From the NCBI RefSeq assembly GCF_026230105.1, contig NC_079482.1, positions 15,252,001-15,316,000 of the forward strand: 64,000 nucleotides of DNA, given 5' to 3'. Under the pieces are notes generated by a model. It was not told the origin of the DNA and searched no databases. It saw only the letters and a program-made list of their open reading frames with translations. This stretch comes from Diorhabda sublineata. Its lineage: Eukaryota > Arthropoda > Insecta > Coleoptera > Chrysomelidae. The position numbers and the translations under genes are program-made. Shown one piece after another: positions 45,663 to 57,430 of the stretch (its first letter is position 1; each line of letters starts with the position of its first letter).

Positions 45663-46180
45663 CCGGACTAGTAATTGTTGGTAATAATTAGAATAATTCC
45701 AACAGTTTTTACCGGTCATACTTTTGTTAATATTGGAAAAGTTTGGGAGTATTCATTCACTGAATTATCTCTTCGAGGGGAATATGTATGTGCGTATTTT
45801 ATCTTTTGACTAACGTCTAATAATTTGAAAAGGTATGTTGATTTCACAGCTTTTTACTTATATATTATTCATATGTAGTTTCTTTAAATAACTTTTCCAT
45901 TCTTCTTCTATTTTATACAACAATGTTATTATGTGTTTATGTCATATAGTTTGTCTTAGACGATCATTTATTTATATATCCATGTATAGATATTCATATT
46001 TTTACACTATAGGATTATTTTTTTTCTTACAATTTTTTGTTCACCTGTTTATCTTCATCAACGTTTGAATTATAATGTGCCTTGCTATTTTTTAGCCTTG
46101 ATAATGATCAAATAAAAAATCGAAACGTTGATATTTTAAAAAATTCTTGGACATTTTATTTTGAGTCTTCTACCCGCAAC
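45663..46180 (+). other. Probable 3' untranslated region of the Penelope-like element
   Basis: About 46090-46180 contains AATAAAAAATCGAAACGTTG and a run on to GGACATTTTATTTTGAG. An A-rich stretch beside a CGAAACGTT motif is typical of the terminal region of Penelope-like elements. The exact end is not known. A similar CAAAACGTTAACC stretch is seen near 54.99-55.01 kb. Confidence 0.5.
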
Positions 46181-47879
46181 ACCATTCGAAATATATACTA
46201 GGAAGAACAATAATATAAACTCAGAAATAATAATAATAATAATAATAATAATGATATAATTATTTTATAACTTACCGTCCGCCCTGGATTTATAAGAGTA
46301 AAAAGTATATTATGGCTGCAGGTTTTTATATTGTAGGGTCGTATCTGCTTGATATTATATCTACAGGCAAATGCCACGTAATAAGAGAACAGAAAATAAC
46401 GTACACAACCTAGTGTTCACATAAAATAAAACTTGAAGGTTTCCTAACCATTGTCATCTGATAATTAGAGTGCTCGAAGAACAAATTTCTCATATCCTAT
46501 ATTATTATGAATCTCCTCCAACACAATTGCACTAACACTTATGTTCGAAATTTCGAACTTTTGTCTGCTTGCACACCACGTACTTGAATAATTAACTTGA
46601 AAGGATTGTTCCTTTCGAGTCTCTTTTCTATATTCGTCGTGTCTACCCTTTCAGCTGATACAATTTTTATAGAATTCGGGGTATGCCATGTTGTAATTAC
46701 TCATTTAATTCACAAGAATGCATAATAACTCTTCATGAAAGTGCAGAGATTTAGAATGTCACAAAAAGACAATACAAGCTTAGATTCCACTGAAATGACT
46801 GAGACCCAAACATTGCATTCCAATGTAAAATAAAGGTACCAGATTCTGAGCATAAACTATTTTCAATCAATCCCAGTCATCACTTTCGTACAATTATAAT
46901 GGTTAACGAAAACAATACTGTTTCATAGATGTTGTTTGCGTGGTCGTATGATTTTAATTTCCTGACACTTAAAAAAAAGGTAAACTTACGTTTCCCCACA
47001 AATATAATGATAGACTATTATGGTTTCGTGTGACATGTCTTAGCGCCAAAGTTTGCAACGATTGTTGCGTGCTAATAAATTTCAATAACTCTATGTGTCT
47101 AATTAACCATTAAATAAGATATTGTTGTAGCGATAATAAAATTTAATCAGACATTCCAACTTGAACTTACTTTGATTTCTGTGTTCTTCGTTTTAATGAC
47201 ATTGAGATTGGAAAGTGGAAAACTGTTCGCAACATGCACTTGTGTGTTTGAATGTGAAATGGTGTATTAGATATTCTTTTTGCTACGATTTCTGTTGTTT
47301 TCACCTTTGTATGAAGTTTGAAGCTATGAGATGAAATTCTGACAAGGCAAATACGTTATCATTTAAAATTAATTTTGTGAATAAAAGTTCAAAACTAATT
47401 GAAAAATTGGTTTTTCCATTATTCTCAAATGAGCTCTGAAAGCCTTAAATGGAGGAGGAAGTGAGTTGTTGCAATAATTATAGTCCTTCTCAATTATTTT
47501 CCGTGGATAACTATCTATTTTAAATCCAATACTCACAGGTTCCCATTTATTTCATCTTTTAATAAAATTATTTTTCGTTTCTTACTCTATGTGTTCTTTC
47601 TATTATTCTTTACCCAGTTCATTTTTTTATTTCACATGCTCGCAGTCCACGAATAATTTATAATAGTTTCATTATGATATTTTTGGTGCCAGGATTATTC
47701 TCTCTTGGGAAATTTAAGTACCACCAACATATTAAGTTGCCGAATTCCATTACTCAGTTTTTATGTCTGTTTCTACTCTTTACTGTAAATGATTGTATTT
47801 GTTTTCGGAATACATATTGACCCATTTACATTAGTGTCCTCTTTCACTTTATATTTTGTTTCATACTCGTCAATGCTGT
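46181..47879. other. No gene seen in 1.7 kb apart from a microsatellite
   Basis: AT-rich sequence; (AAT)9 lies at 46226-46252. No open frame or domain recognised. Confidence 0.5.
46226..46252. repeat. (AAT)9 microsatellite
   Basis: Nine uninterrupted AAT units shortly after the presumed end of the Penelope-like element. Confidence 0.92.
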
Positions 47880-48120
47880 CCTCTGTTCTATGTCTCTTTG
47901 GTTAATGTTATACTTGATTATTCTCGATGTATGTCATCAGCAGCTTCTACTATCTGTGTTCTAATTTGTGCTATTATCTTCTGATTCTCTTGTTTCGTTA
48001 AACTCTCGTTTCTGAAGCGCTGTTTGTATTTTTCTTCTGTTTGCTCTGTTTTGCTTTTTATTCCATTCTTAGCATTGATGTTAGCATTCAGCACGTTTAT
48101 CTAATAGCATTATTTATGTT
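47880..48120 (-). pseudogene. Possible LINE fragment between endonuclease and reverse transcriptase
   Basis: The minus strand at about 48060-47935 reads TEEKYKQRFRNESLTK and IIAQIRTQIVEAA, which resembles the charged linker between the endonuclease and reverse transcriptase domains of RTE-like LINEs. No catalytic motif is present, and the match is to composition and a few positions only. It could equally be chance in an A-rich strand. Confidence 0.3.
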
Positions 48121-49177
48121 TAGTATACACAATTAATCTGATCCGTTCTCCAGTACTTTGGTATAATTAAACCAATCCTATATCATTATTCCTTCTCTTC
48201 CACATATTGACCTATAAAAGGATTTTGCAGGTGTTTCTTTTTGATATATAAGTAAGTTTCTGAATTTATAAGGTACTGTTGCATTTAAAATATTCCTGAA
48301 TGAAGAATATAGCATATTATTCCCTTCTTAAAAATAACAGCAGCTTATTCAAATGATTGAAAAAGTGAAATACGTCGAAGAGTGCAAAAAATTATATTGA
48401 GAGTATATGAGAAAATAGACTAATACGAAACTTTTGTGGTTATATTTGAATATTTTTCGATTTATGTGAGCAAAATACAAAACATGAAGATTCAATAGAT
48501 GGAAAATATCATATATTTCTAATATTGTTCTCGATCTATAGCACGTTAAGGCTCAGTTTCAATAGAAAAAAGAATACTGCAATATTAGAAAGATACTTTG
48601 GAAAATAAAATTTCTAGTCCATTTCAAAAGTGATTCCAATTTTATTATATACCCTGCGGCTGTTAGAGTTTTCGATCGGTTATAGTCGAGAGGAGCAATA
48701 AACAATCAACAAGTACCGAGTAAATCATAGTTTCGAGGATACCATTTAAAAAAATGTATACTTTAGTATAAAACTTTTGGTATACTATAGTAAGGAACCT
48801 AATTAACCTACCATTTGGCAACACAGGTCGACAAAGCCCGAGAAACATTTGAAATAAAATTACAGTCTTACAAGGAACTTCTGTGAATAGAGAAGCTTCA
48901 CTTGGGTCTTAAAAAGTATCATATGAGTTAGTTCAGAAATAATTTTGCCGAATAAATGTTGTTCAAAAAACTGCTGGTATAGCAAAAGGTCGAAAGTTTC
49001 AGTTTCTTGAAAATCAATTGATTGGCTATAACCGATTTTGTTATGGTATATCGGCAAAAGAAGAGACAATTTTCTTAAAACTTAAAAAAGTAGAAGTAAC
49101 ATCATATAATAGTGTTATCAATAAGGTATTTCAAGAGTAGGGCAGTACTACTTAAATATCCACCTATACTACTGATA
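48121..49177. other. No gene seen
   Basis: AT-rich; two minus-strand frames of 61-69 codons (48663-48848, 48860-49069) are not recognised. Confidence 0.5.
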
Positions 49178-50359
49178 CGAGGATATATTGATATCTAGTT
49201 AGCCTAGACCAGTTCCATGCATAAATCTAATATTGCGTTACCATAGCAACGAACAATAACTTACCATAAGTGTCAGTCTAAAGTTTGATGTCATAAAAGT
49301 ACGCAATAGAGTTACGCAATATATTAAAAGAGAAAAGATTTTCACCAAAATTGTGAAAATCGAAACATTGGAATATCGAGCCATCATCAAGTACCTGTAT
49401 TTAAAAGGGTCAAGAGGAAAGCAGATTTAGGAAGATATGCTTAATACCCTTGATGATCAATGTCCTTCGTATGCAACCGTGAAAAACAGGACTGAAGGTT
49501 TCAAAAGAGGTGAATTTTCCATTGAAGATGATGACCAATAGGGAAGGCCAGTTACTGTGTCAATCCCCGAAAATATCGATGCAGTTCATGACATGATTTT
49601 ATTAGACCCTCGAATAAGGCTAAAACGGATATCTGAAGCACTGAGTATTTCATACGAACTTGTTCATCATTTAGTTTACGTCAATTTGGACCTGAGAAAA
49701 CTTGCTTCACAATGGATCCCCAAATGTTTGACTGTTGACCAAAATAGACTTCTTAAACCGAGTTGTTACTATAGATGAGACTTTCTACGATCCAGAAACA
49801 AAGCAACAATCCATGGAATGGCGACACTCTGGTTCTCCAAGACCTAAGAAATTTCGTGTTCAAAAATCTGCTGGAAAAGTTCTTGCTTCAGTTTTGTGGG
49901 ATTGCCATGGAGTAATCCTGATTGATTTTTTGGATAAGGATAGAACAATAACTGGAGATTACTATTATACATTACTCTACGGAAAAAAATTAAAAAAAAA
50001 GACGCGGAAAGCTATCCAAATTTGTTTTGTTTTTGCAGGACAACGCCCCTGTACACAAATCTCATGTTGCCATGCAAAAAATTCGTGACTTATTGTTTGA
50101 ATTACTAGAACACTCCCCTTTTTCCCCAGATTTGGCTCCGTCCGACTATTATCTCTTTCCAACGAAGTGGTTATGAAAGCTGTGGAGGTCTGATTTGCAG
50201 AGCAAGAAGAAAAAAAAATTTTAAACGTCTAGAGACGTTGCAGGTTCGCTGTAATAAATGTATCCAATTAAGAGGAGAATATGTTGAGTATTAAAATATT
50301 TTGACATTGAAATTTTGTTGGTTTCTGTAGTAGGCTAGGAATTTTCCATTATATCCTCG
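49178..50359 (+). mobile_element. Near full-length mariner transposon
   Basis: The left end (CGAGGATATATTGATATCTA at 49178) and the reverse complement of the right end (CGAGGATATAATGGAAAATT, ending 50359) pair as terminal inverted repeats and share a further TAGCCTA inward. TA lies outside both ends (49176-49177 and 50360-50361). Length is 1182 bases, slightly below the usual 1.3 kb because the transposase has an internal deletion. It is the most complete mariner in the window and the reference for the broken sister copy at 27.3-28.5 kb. Confidence 0.85.
49350..50290 (+). pseudogene. mariner transposase pseudogene (DD34D)
   Basis: From about 49360 the frame reads IETLEYRAIIKYLYLKG, the first helix-turn-helix, then a stop, CPSYATVKNRTEGFKRGEFS, and GRPVTVSIPENIDAVHDMIL. 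KRISEALSISYELVHHLVYV and LRKLASQWIPKCLTVDQ follow (second helix-turn-helix and linker, to about 49740). Roughly 50-60 bases are then missing and the frame shifts. It resumes with RVVTIDETFYDPETKQQS (first Asp in IDET, about 49770), RPKKFRVQKSAGKV and WDCHGVILIDFLDK. After another shift come QDNAPVHKSHVAMQKI (second Asp, about 50040) and SPDLAPSDYYLFP (third Asp, about 50130-50165). The second and third Asp are separated by 34 residues, the DD34D pattern of mariner. All three catalytic residues remain, but stops and shifts prevent a full product. Confidence 0.88.
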
Positions 50360-50361
50360 TA

Positions 50362-51689
50362 TTTCATCTGGAAGATTGTAAATTTGTCGATATATTCAAG
50401 AGAAATTTGATACCTTGAATCTACAGCACCCGAGAACTAACAAACATATTTTGATTTTATTTTTTTGTCTTTTTGTAGATGTCTGCTTCTATTTTTGACT
50501 TGTTATCTCGTTCATCATATTTGTGTTTTCTTCTCTTGTTTTTTTATGGCCTGGACTAGTCATATCCATTATTCAAATAATTTTTTTTTATTCTTTATTC
50601 AGCTGTATTGTGCATCGACCCTGCTGTAGTTAAACTTTCTTCCTGAATAAATTTTGTTAGCTAGTGAATATCGATTTGATGTTATTTGTTTTTTTAGTTA
50701 TTTGTTTTCTTGTCTGTTATATCTCTATATCATAGTAGTGGTCGTTGCTTGAAGCCTTCCGATCTGAGACTACACAGATTTGGTGGCTATCATATCTGTT
50801 ATTTATGTATATGTCTTTTCAGTTGTAGATTCTATTGTTCTTTGTCCAGTTATTATTGATAACACCTCCGCAGCTAAAGTTACGCTATAACTGGTGACTA
50901 TTTTAAATCTGTTGAGATAAGTATGCGCCAACTTGGAACAGGGATATTTCATATAAACGACTAGGTAGTCCGAGTACATAATACAAATAGTGAAGAATTC
51001 ATTAAGAATATTACCTGGAATTTAGTACCTATTAAGTGAAGTTTGACAATCCAAAAAATAAAACAAATATTTCTGAATTGTTTTAATTGTATTTTCCCAT
51101 TAAGAAGTTACCAAGTGATATACAATAGAGAAATTAATTTTTAAAATTTGTGTCGTAATTTATGAAATTCCATCCAATATAATAATGCACACTCGCAATT
51201 GCTTAGGTTATGTTAGGTTGGTTATGTTAGAAAATTAGAATATATCTAACTTATATGGAACCTCAGCTACCAAACTCATATCAGCTAAATAAAAAATATT
51301 CACAGAAAGTATGCGGTTCAAGCCTATCAAAATATTGAACTCTAATGAAGACCTTGAAACACACTGTTACCACTATTCAATGTTAACGATCTAGCGACTA
51401 GACGTATGTATTACTCTTCGATATTCTTACATTTAGTTCCAATTTTCTTCAACTTTTCACTTCTCAGATTTTTTTATTTGTGTTTCGTGATAATTTGTCT
51501 GCATTTTAGGTTTTTTTCCTATGAAAATCCGTTTAAAATAAGAAATAAAAATTGACACTTCGACCTACCTAGCTCTTTATGGAAATATGACGTGACACCG
51601 ACAATTTGCGAAATTATATCAATCAATAGATCAACTCCATAATGAATATCAGAATAAAATTAAGATTAAAATAGAAATATTTTTCAACA
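50362..51689. other. No gene seen
   Basis: T-rich on the plus strand; 50480-50920 could be a decayed minus-strand LINE (Lys/Arg-rich frames) but no motif is readable. Confidence 0.45.
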
Positions 51690-52720
51690 AAAAATTTATT
51701 TTATTATCAATTTAGGTCTTCATTATCAATGGTATATTCATTTAATGTTAAATGTAATTTCATTTCAGCTTCATACATTTTTGTTAGTGATAAGTTCGTT
51801 ACCTTTTTATAATACGAGTAAGAATCGTCCAACTCCTCAAAATAGCCATTAATTGCCAACATCATCTCTTTATTGGTAGAAAATCTTTGACCACCTTGCC
51901 ATTTTGTCAAGTCTGGTAACCGAGGGGGCTAAATCTGACGAATAGGGTACACGAGGTAGCAATTCAAATTTCAATTTATTAACTATGGCCCTTGCAATAA
52001 CGGATGTGTGAGTTGGCGCATTGTCTTGAAGAGAAGCAACACTTTTTTGTTTGATTTCTTTACTCAAACGTTGGAATTAGTTCGTATATTACTCGCCGTT
52101 GATAGTTTTTCCTATTTTAAGATAGTCAATGAAAATTATCTCACGTTCATCACAACAAACCGACGCTATAACCTTGCCTACAGATGGAGCGGTTTTTGCC
52201 AACTCAGGAGCCGCTTCTCCATTTTCAGTCCATTGTTTATATTGTTTTTTTGTTTCGGATGTGAAGTGATAGACCCACGGTTCATGCATGGTTATGGAAT
52301 AACCAAAAATTTGGCTATATTATTGTGAAACATTGCCAAATATTCACTGGAAACATCTTACTGAAGCTGTTTTTGTTTAATTGTGAACAAACGCGTCACC
52401 CATATTACCCACAGCTTTTTCATGTCCAAATTTTCTGTTAATATGCGATGTAGCTTGAAATTTTCATTCGACGATCATCCACTTCCGCTTTGTGGATTTT
52501 CTGGAGTCGTCACCTCATTTAGTCGCCCACCGCGATGCTGATTTTCGCAGGTCGTACAGCCTCGTTCAAACTACCCAATACTATCCAATACTTTACTGTT
52601 GATAACAAAGGAGCAGTCTCACCCGGAGTAGAATCTAGTTTGGCTTTTATATTGGTTGGGCTTATGCCTTTCAAACGTATTGAATCACATAAGGGTAACC
52701 AATTTTTTCACTGAAAACCT
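51690..52720 (-). pseudogene. mariner transposase pseudogene (irritans-like)
   Basis: On the minus strand, in order: a degenerate start near 52700 with IKAKLDSTPGETAPLLSTVK (about 52655-52600), matching the end of the first helix-turn-helix; RLNEVTTPENPQ (about 52530-52490), the 'GRP.EV.TPE' linker; NLDMKKLWVIWVTRLFT (about 52440-52390), matching 'LDMRKL.A.WVPR.L'; HEPWVYHFTSETKKQYKQW (52286-52230), where the family has DESW, so the first catalytic Asp appears as His; DNAPTHTSVIARA (about 52020-51985), the second Asp; YSSDLAPS (about 51940-51915), after which the SDYFLF part is damaged; and GGQRFSTNKEMMLAINGYFEEL-like C-terminal sequence split across 51900-51820. Several frameshifts. Terminal repeats not identified. 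Confidence 0.8.
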
Positions 52721-53966
52721 TCAGTATTAAAGGATACCGAACGAATACTAGGCAACGTGCCGTCTTTCAACTTGAAACATGTGCTGTATAGATTGTATAC
52801 TCAATAGTACAGTTGCATTTTTCCAGTAACTACCGCTAACTCTAGGTCAAGCTAAGTACTTCCAGGACCATCCATTATTATCAACTTCCATGTATTGGCC
52901 CATGCGGTATGGGATGGTGGAATAAACTAAGTAATAAAATAAAACAGTGAGCTGTATTGCGTTAACTTAATGTGCCTATTAGCTTCCCAAAAATTCACCA
53001 ACAATAAGTTAAATATCATTTTAAAAGTTCTCAAATTAAACTTTTTTCATTATTTCAAATACTCTGTTTCTTACAAACTCAAATGAATTCAAAATATTGT
53101 TATTCATAAATGGAAATCAGTTCAATGGTATAAACTATTACTTAAATTTATTGCGTTATATATTTTCGCTATAAAAATGCAATGGTACAATCGTTGCTTT
53201 CCATCTCAGTAACTCGACTTGTGAATTGTTATATTTTCACAGAAATATATCAATTTGTGTGACGAAACACAGGAAGTAATGAATGTATTTTCTGCAATTC
53301 TACGCGAACACAACTAAAGCATTAGCAGATTGCCTAACAAAGGGCGATTCTAGAAAATAGCGAGAAGCCATTGTGGCTGGATAATACAACACATTCCTCA
53401 ATGAATACAAAGAAACTGCCGCTAAGAAATAAGCTATAAAATACTTGCAATAGAATTGTTAATGGTAGTGTTTGGGTTTTAAAATTGTCAACAATTGTAT
53501 TCCATTTCATAGCTTCACAACCTAACTTTATAGTAGAATGCAGTCGAGCTATTAATGTTGTAAAATTACAGTTATATGAAATAAAAAATTTGTCTAAACT
53601 GAATTAGGAATGAGTGATAGTTATTATTATAAATGATCTCAACAATTGTGAGAAATAGAAATACATAACATAAAAGAGGAACATAATTTTAAAAAATTGT
53701 CATTATATGGGAGAGATGAAAATTTGAAAGATTTATTCTAATAGTATAAAGTAGTAAAAAGTTTTTGGAAAGGTGTAAATATTTATTATCATTGTATAGG
53801 ATTCATATAGATTATTTGGATTTCACATATTCAATAATTTTCTAGGACTTCTTTACGTTCAAAGTATGTCTGAGATTCACTTTCTACAAATTCGCAATAA
53901 AAATTTCAAATATTAGATTGAGAATTATTAAGTCCCTTCTCATAAATACGAAATGTCGAATACAAG
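52721..53966. other. No gene seen
   Basis: AT-rich. A stretch at about 53305-53450 reads with few stops as TKALADCLTKGDSRK and FLNEYKETAAKK on the plus strand but matches no family I can name. Confidence 0.45.
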
Positions 53967-54423
53967 TCATAACAAATAATAATATTTACAAATAAATTGT
54001 GAATGTAGAGGTATTCGCTTAGACCTTAGACCTAATTTATCATGATTCAAGCAGGTCCGTGAGCTATTCATAATCCTAGTTGCTAACTTCACCATATACT
54101 TTGCAATAAATGGTATTGTGCCGTTAGGCTTCATCATATTCATTAGAGCTAGTTCATTTCCCATATTATCTTTCTCCCCTACATGGCACTAGAACCAATT
54201 CTCCATCGTCGAAGCTTTCTGCCAGTTCTGACAGTATTGCCGTAAGAAGCTCTTCGTAATTGTTATCAGTAGCATAGACACTTACCATGGGCTTCAAATT
54301 GTTCTTCGCATCAGTAACTAATGTTTTTAGATGATGATAGGCTACCGATGATCTCACCAGGTGCCCTTTTTCAAGACAGCCTTTGACTAAACTTCCAAAG
54401 AGATTCCACGCACTTATATACAT
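53967..54423 (-). pseudogene. Unrecognised protein-like frame, one frameshift
   Basis: Two minus-strand frames abut: 54423-54166 (85 codons, from ATG) and 54164-53967 (65 codons). The second continues where the first closes after a one-base shift near 54175, and together they give about 150 residues. Unlike the chance frames around it, the composition is balanced, with stretches such as VSVYATDNNYEELLTAILSE, LAESFDDGELVLVPCRGE and GNELALMNMMKPNGTIPFIA. The middle is acidic and looks like an amphipathic helix followed by a strand. I do not recognise the family, no catalytic motif is evident, and no transposon ends flank it. It may be a fragment of an unfamiliar transposon protein or of a host gene (processed pseudogene or exon). 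Confidence 0.4.
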
Positions 54424-54889
54424 TCTTTCATACTACCATACACACTTTCTCTCTTTCTCAACATCTAAACACATCTTCACCATTATACACTTAGATATTT
54501 CTACGTAATGATAAATGTTATACATTTATTCAGAAACTTTATTATGGTGTAAATTTCCAAAATTGATCCCTTCTAAGATGAACTTGTTTGGAAGAATATT
54601 CTACAGATTGTAATAAGCTTCATTAGATTGGTCCGACTAGCAATGAAGTGATGATTAGCTTGAGATATCATGTTTAAAAGAATACTGTGTAGAGAGATGG
54701 ATAAACACCGATTCAACTGGAGCTTATTATGAAAAAGGAAATAAAAAGTGAACACGTCATGACGATTAACTAGAAAGTAGAAATAATTCGAATGATTAGA
54801 GTACTTATTGTTCAAATACAGTCAGTAGCAGTAGTCAGAACTTGTAGTAACGGTTCAATCTATGACTCAAGATAGTCAACATGTCTGTT
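54424..54889. other. No gene seen
   Basis: AT-rich, nothing recognised. Confidence 0.5.
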
Positions 54890-55050
54890 TATTTAAGGCA
54901 ATATTAGCTAGACGTTATGTTGATGATATTCTAACACTACTCCACTGCCTATTTATGAATGTCTATATGTTCTTTGTAGAAAGCGAAAGTAGGTCCAAAA
55001 CGTTAACCTTCGTAGCTTTTCTATTAAACTAGATTTAATGTTTTTCCTTT
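54890..55050 (+). pseudogene. Possible Penelope-like fragment
   Basis: About 54912-54945 reads LARRYVDDILTLL, resembling the 'RYVDD' catalytic box of Penelope-like reverse transcriptases. About 70 bases on comes CCAAAACGTTAACCTTCGTA and an A/T-rich tail like the 3' region at 46.1 kb. The two marks are too close together for an intact element, so a deletion would have to be assumed. The evidence is one motif and one short tail. Confidence 0.4.
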
Positions 55051-56162
55051 CCAACCCCATCGTTTAGATTTGAATTCCATGAAACAAGTGTCGGTTATTA
55101 CGGGACGAAACACTTATGCAGTTGATTTAAAATTAAAATTAAGTGGAACGAGCTGCCACAATCAGTCATCAACATATGGATATCTAGACATTGAAGGATT
55201 TTATCCAACTACATGGTTAAAAAATCATAAATTAATGAAACTTGTTACTATTATTACCTTTGGTTCACTGTGTGAGGTTAACAAGTTATCGAAAATATCA
55301 AGGTCAATTTATTGGATTTGTTTATTCTGTAGATATTGAAAAGAAAAATCCAAAAGTTAATTCTGTAATAAACTGATTAAATTCAGATAAATGGTTATTG
55401 TACGATTCAGATAAAAAATCATTTGAGAAATATCGATAAATCCTAATTTAGTTGTTTCACTATGGACAATGCTAGCGTGCAGTGCTAATTCCTTGGAATT
55501 AATGTTATCAGTATTCCTGGAAAAACAAGTATACGTCAATTGAGAGCTGAGTGAGAATCTACAAAACATATGTAAGACCTGCAAAAACATAAACAGAAAA
55601 ATTAGTTACAAAACACCTATTCCAAACAGCTGTGATGAGAATGCTATAAGCACAGAATTCATTTAAGAATACTTCAGAGAAAAACCGACATGAAACAAAT
55701 TTATAAAGCGGAAACTGTTGTCAGATAAATCAGAAGAATGAGAGGTTATGTGAATAGAATGACCAATGACTTAATCACCAAATTTCTCCAAGAACTTTAC
55801 CAAACAAATGAAGAGCTCCAGTAGACCACCGAATAGATGTTAGAAAATATGCACCCCAGCATCTTAGGAATAAGTCGTAGTTCCAGATCAGGAACATGTC
55901 GAAAAAAAGGTGGAAGAAGGACAGGGTTTTCTGCGAAAACAAATTCTATATCTCTTTCTTGTGATTATTTCATATCTTCCTGATGCTAATGTCAATTAAC
56001 AGTTCATTCTTTATACCTGTAGTTTTAGCAGAGCTTCGTAGTACAATTGATGACATCAATAATTAACATTAGAATTAAATTGAGTTTGCCAAAATGCACA
56101 CTAATCACCTTTCTCTTTAATGAACATTTTGTTTAAATATGGTTTTTTTTCCAAATTGCCTT
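55051..56162. other. No recognised gene; one unassigned 89-codon frame
   Basis: The plus-strand frame 55070-55339 has a fairly balanced composition (for example TYGYLDIEGFYPTTWLKNHK) but begins with TTG in this reading and matches nothing I know. The rest of the interval shows no domain. Confidence 0.4.
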
Positions 56163-57430
56163 AGGATGGCAATAATCATACCTTTGCCTGAAGAAGGAGA
56201 TAAAGATAAACCATCAAACTATCGCCCAATTGCACTCGTTTCCACTTTATAAGAACTATTGAAAGATTGGTCAAAACATTTATCATTTCTGTTTAAATTT
56301 TGATACTCACTACATAAAAATTTCGATTTTCAAGTAATAAATGCACAAATGATGCTATAATCCTCCTAAAAATGTTTACTCTAGCCTAAAAAACTATCAC
56401 TCTACTGCAACAACTTTTTGTTATTCTAAGAGTCTCGTTAAGTATAATATTTTAACAAATTGCAGCAGTACTACGGTTTCATGGGATCACCTCTCGCATG
56501 GTTCAATTCATACCTTACTTAAGTCAGCTTTTAACAGTTGATATAACGATATCTTTTTGCAAGTCAATCGAATCTGGATTGCCTTAAAACTCAGTACTAG
56601 ACTTTATTCTGTTTCTCTGTTTATTATCAAATTGCTCATCTAAACATCAGCAGTAAAATATGTGTCTTAGCGGACGATACTAGTTTCTATTGGAGCAATC
56701 CTAATCCTCTGTTCCTCGACGTTTTAAAAACTGATGTTTGGTCTGCCAGATTCATTTGTACTGAATGAATAGCACCACAATTGACGTCGTTGGATCTGTA
56801 AAATTATTAGGGCATGCTGTAGATTATTTTTGGAATGGGAGTTACGCATTTTCGCTACTTCTAAAAAATTGAGCACTGTTCTAGACTATAGAGAGCTATT
56901 AGATATTAACTCCAACTAAACAACATGACTAGTGTCGGAGACTTCTTTAAAAGACTCTCCATTTCTTCCCATATTTAAATTTGTTCGACTAATTCGTAAG
57001 CACGCTTCTCCTATTTTAGAAAGGTCATGTCATTGCAATGCTATCCACTCAAGAACTCGGAACAGGATCTTTATGTACCTACTCCACGTTCAGAATTAGT
57101 TGAAGGCTCAATACTGTACAGTGTGAAGAAAATGCACAAACTTTTGCCGATTGAAATCAAATCTGTAGCATCTTTTCCCCCATTCTCAAGAATTTCAAGG
57201 CATTATCACTGGATAGTGAATTTTATGCTGTAAACGATTTGAACTCTAATACTTTTCACATACTGATCTAATATTCAATATTGAGTCAGATTTCATTTTA
57301 TATGTTTATTCATTCAGTTATTTTTATGTTTGTTTTGTAGTTTTTACAAGCTCATACCTATAATTTGTAAGCAATTTTTTGACAATGAATCATTCTCTTT
57401 TCCATTTCATAATCTAATGAAGATAAAATG
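56163..57430 (+). pseudogene. Non-LTR retrotransposon relic (CR1/Jockey-like), reverse transcriptase to 3' end
   Basis: About 56165-56250 reads MAIIIPLPEEGDKDKPSNYR followed by PIALVSTL, the entry block of reverse transcriptase. After a deleted stretch, about 56475-56520 reads YGFMGSPLAWFNSYLT, matching 'YG..G..L.W..SYL..R'. About 56655-56695 reads CVLADDTSFYWSNPN with the catalytic LADD box. The C-terminal part continues to RKVMSLQCYPLKNSEQDLYV, VEGSILYSVKKMHKLLPIEI and a stop near 57230, which aligns at DNA level with 42290-42430. The 3' untranslated region extends to about 57430. Stops and shifts throughout. Better preserved than its partner at 42 kb because the catalytic box is readable. 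Confidence 0.8.
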
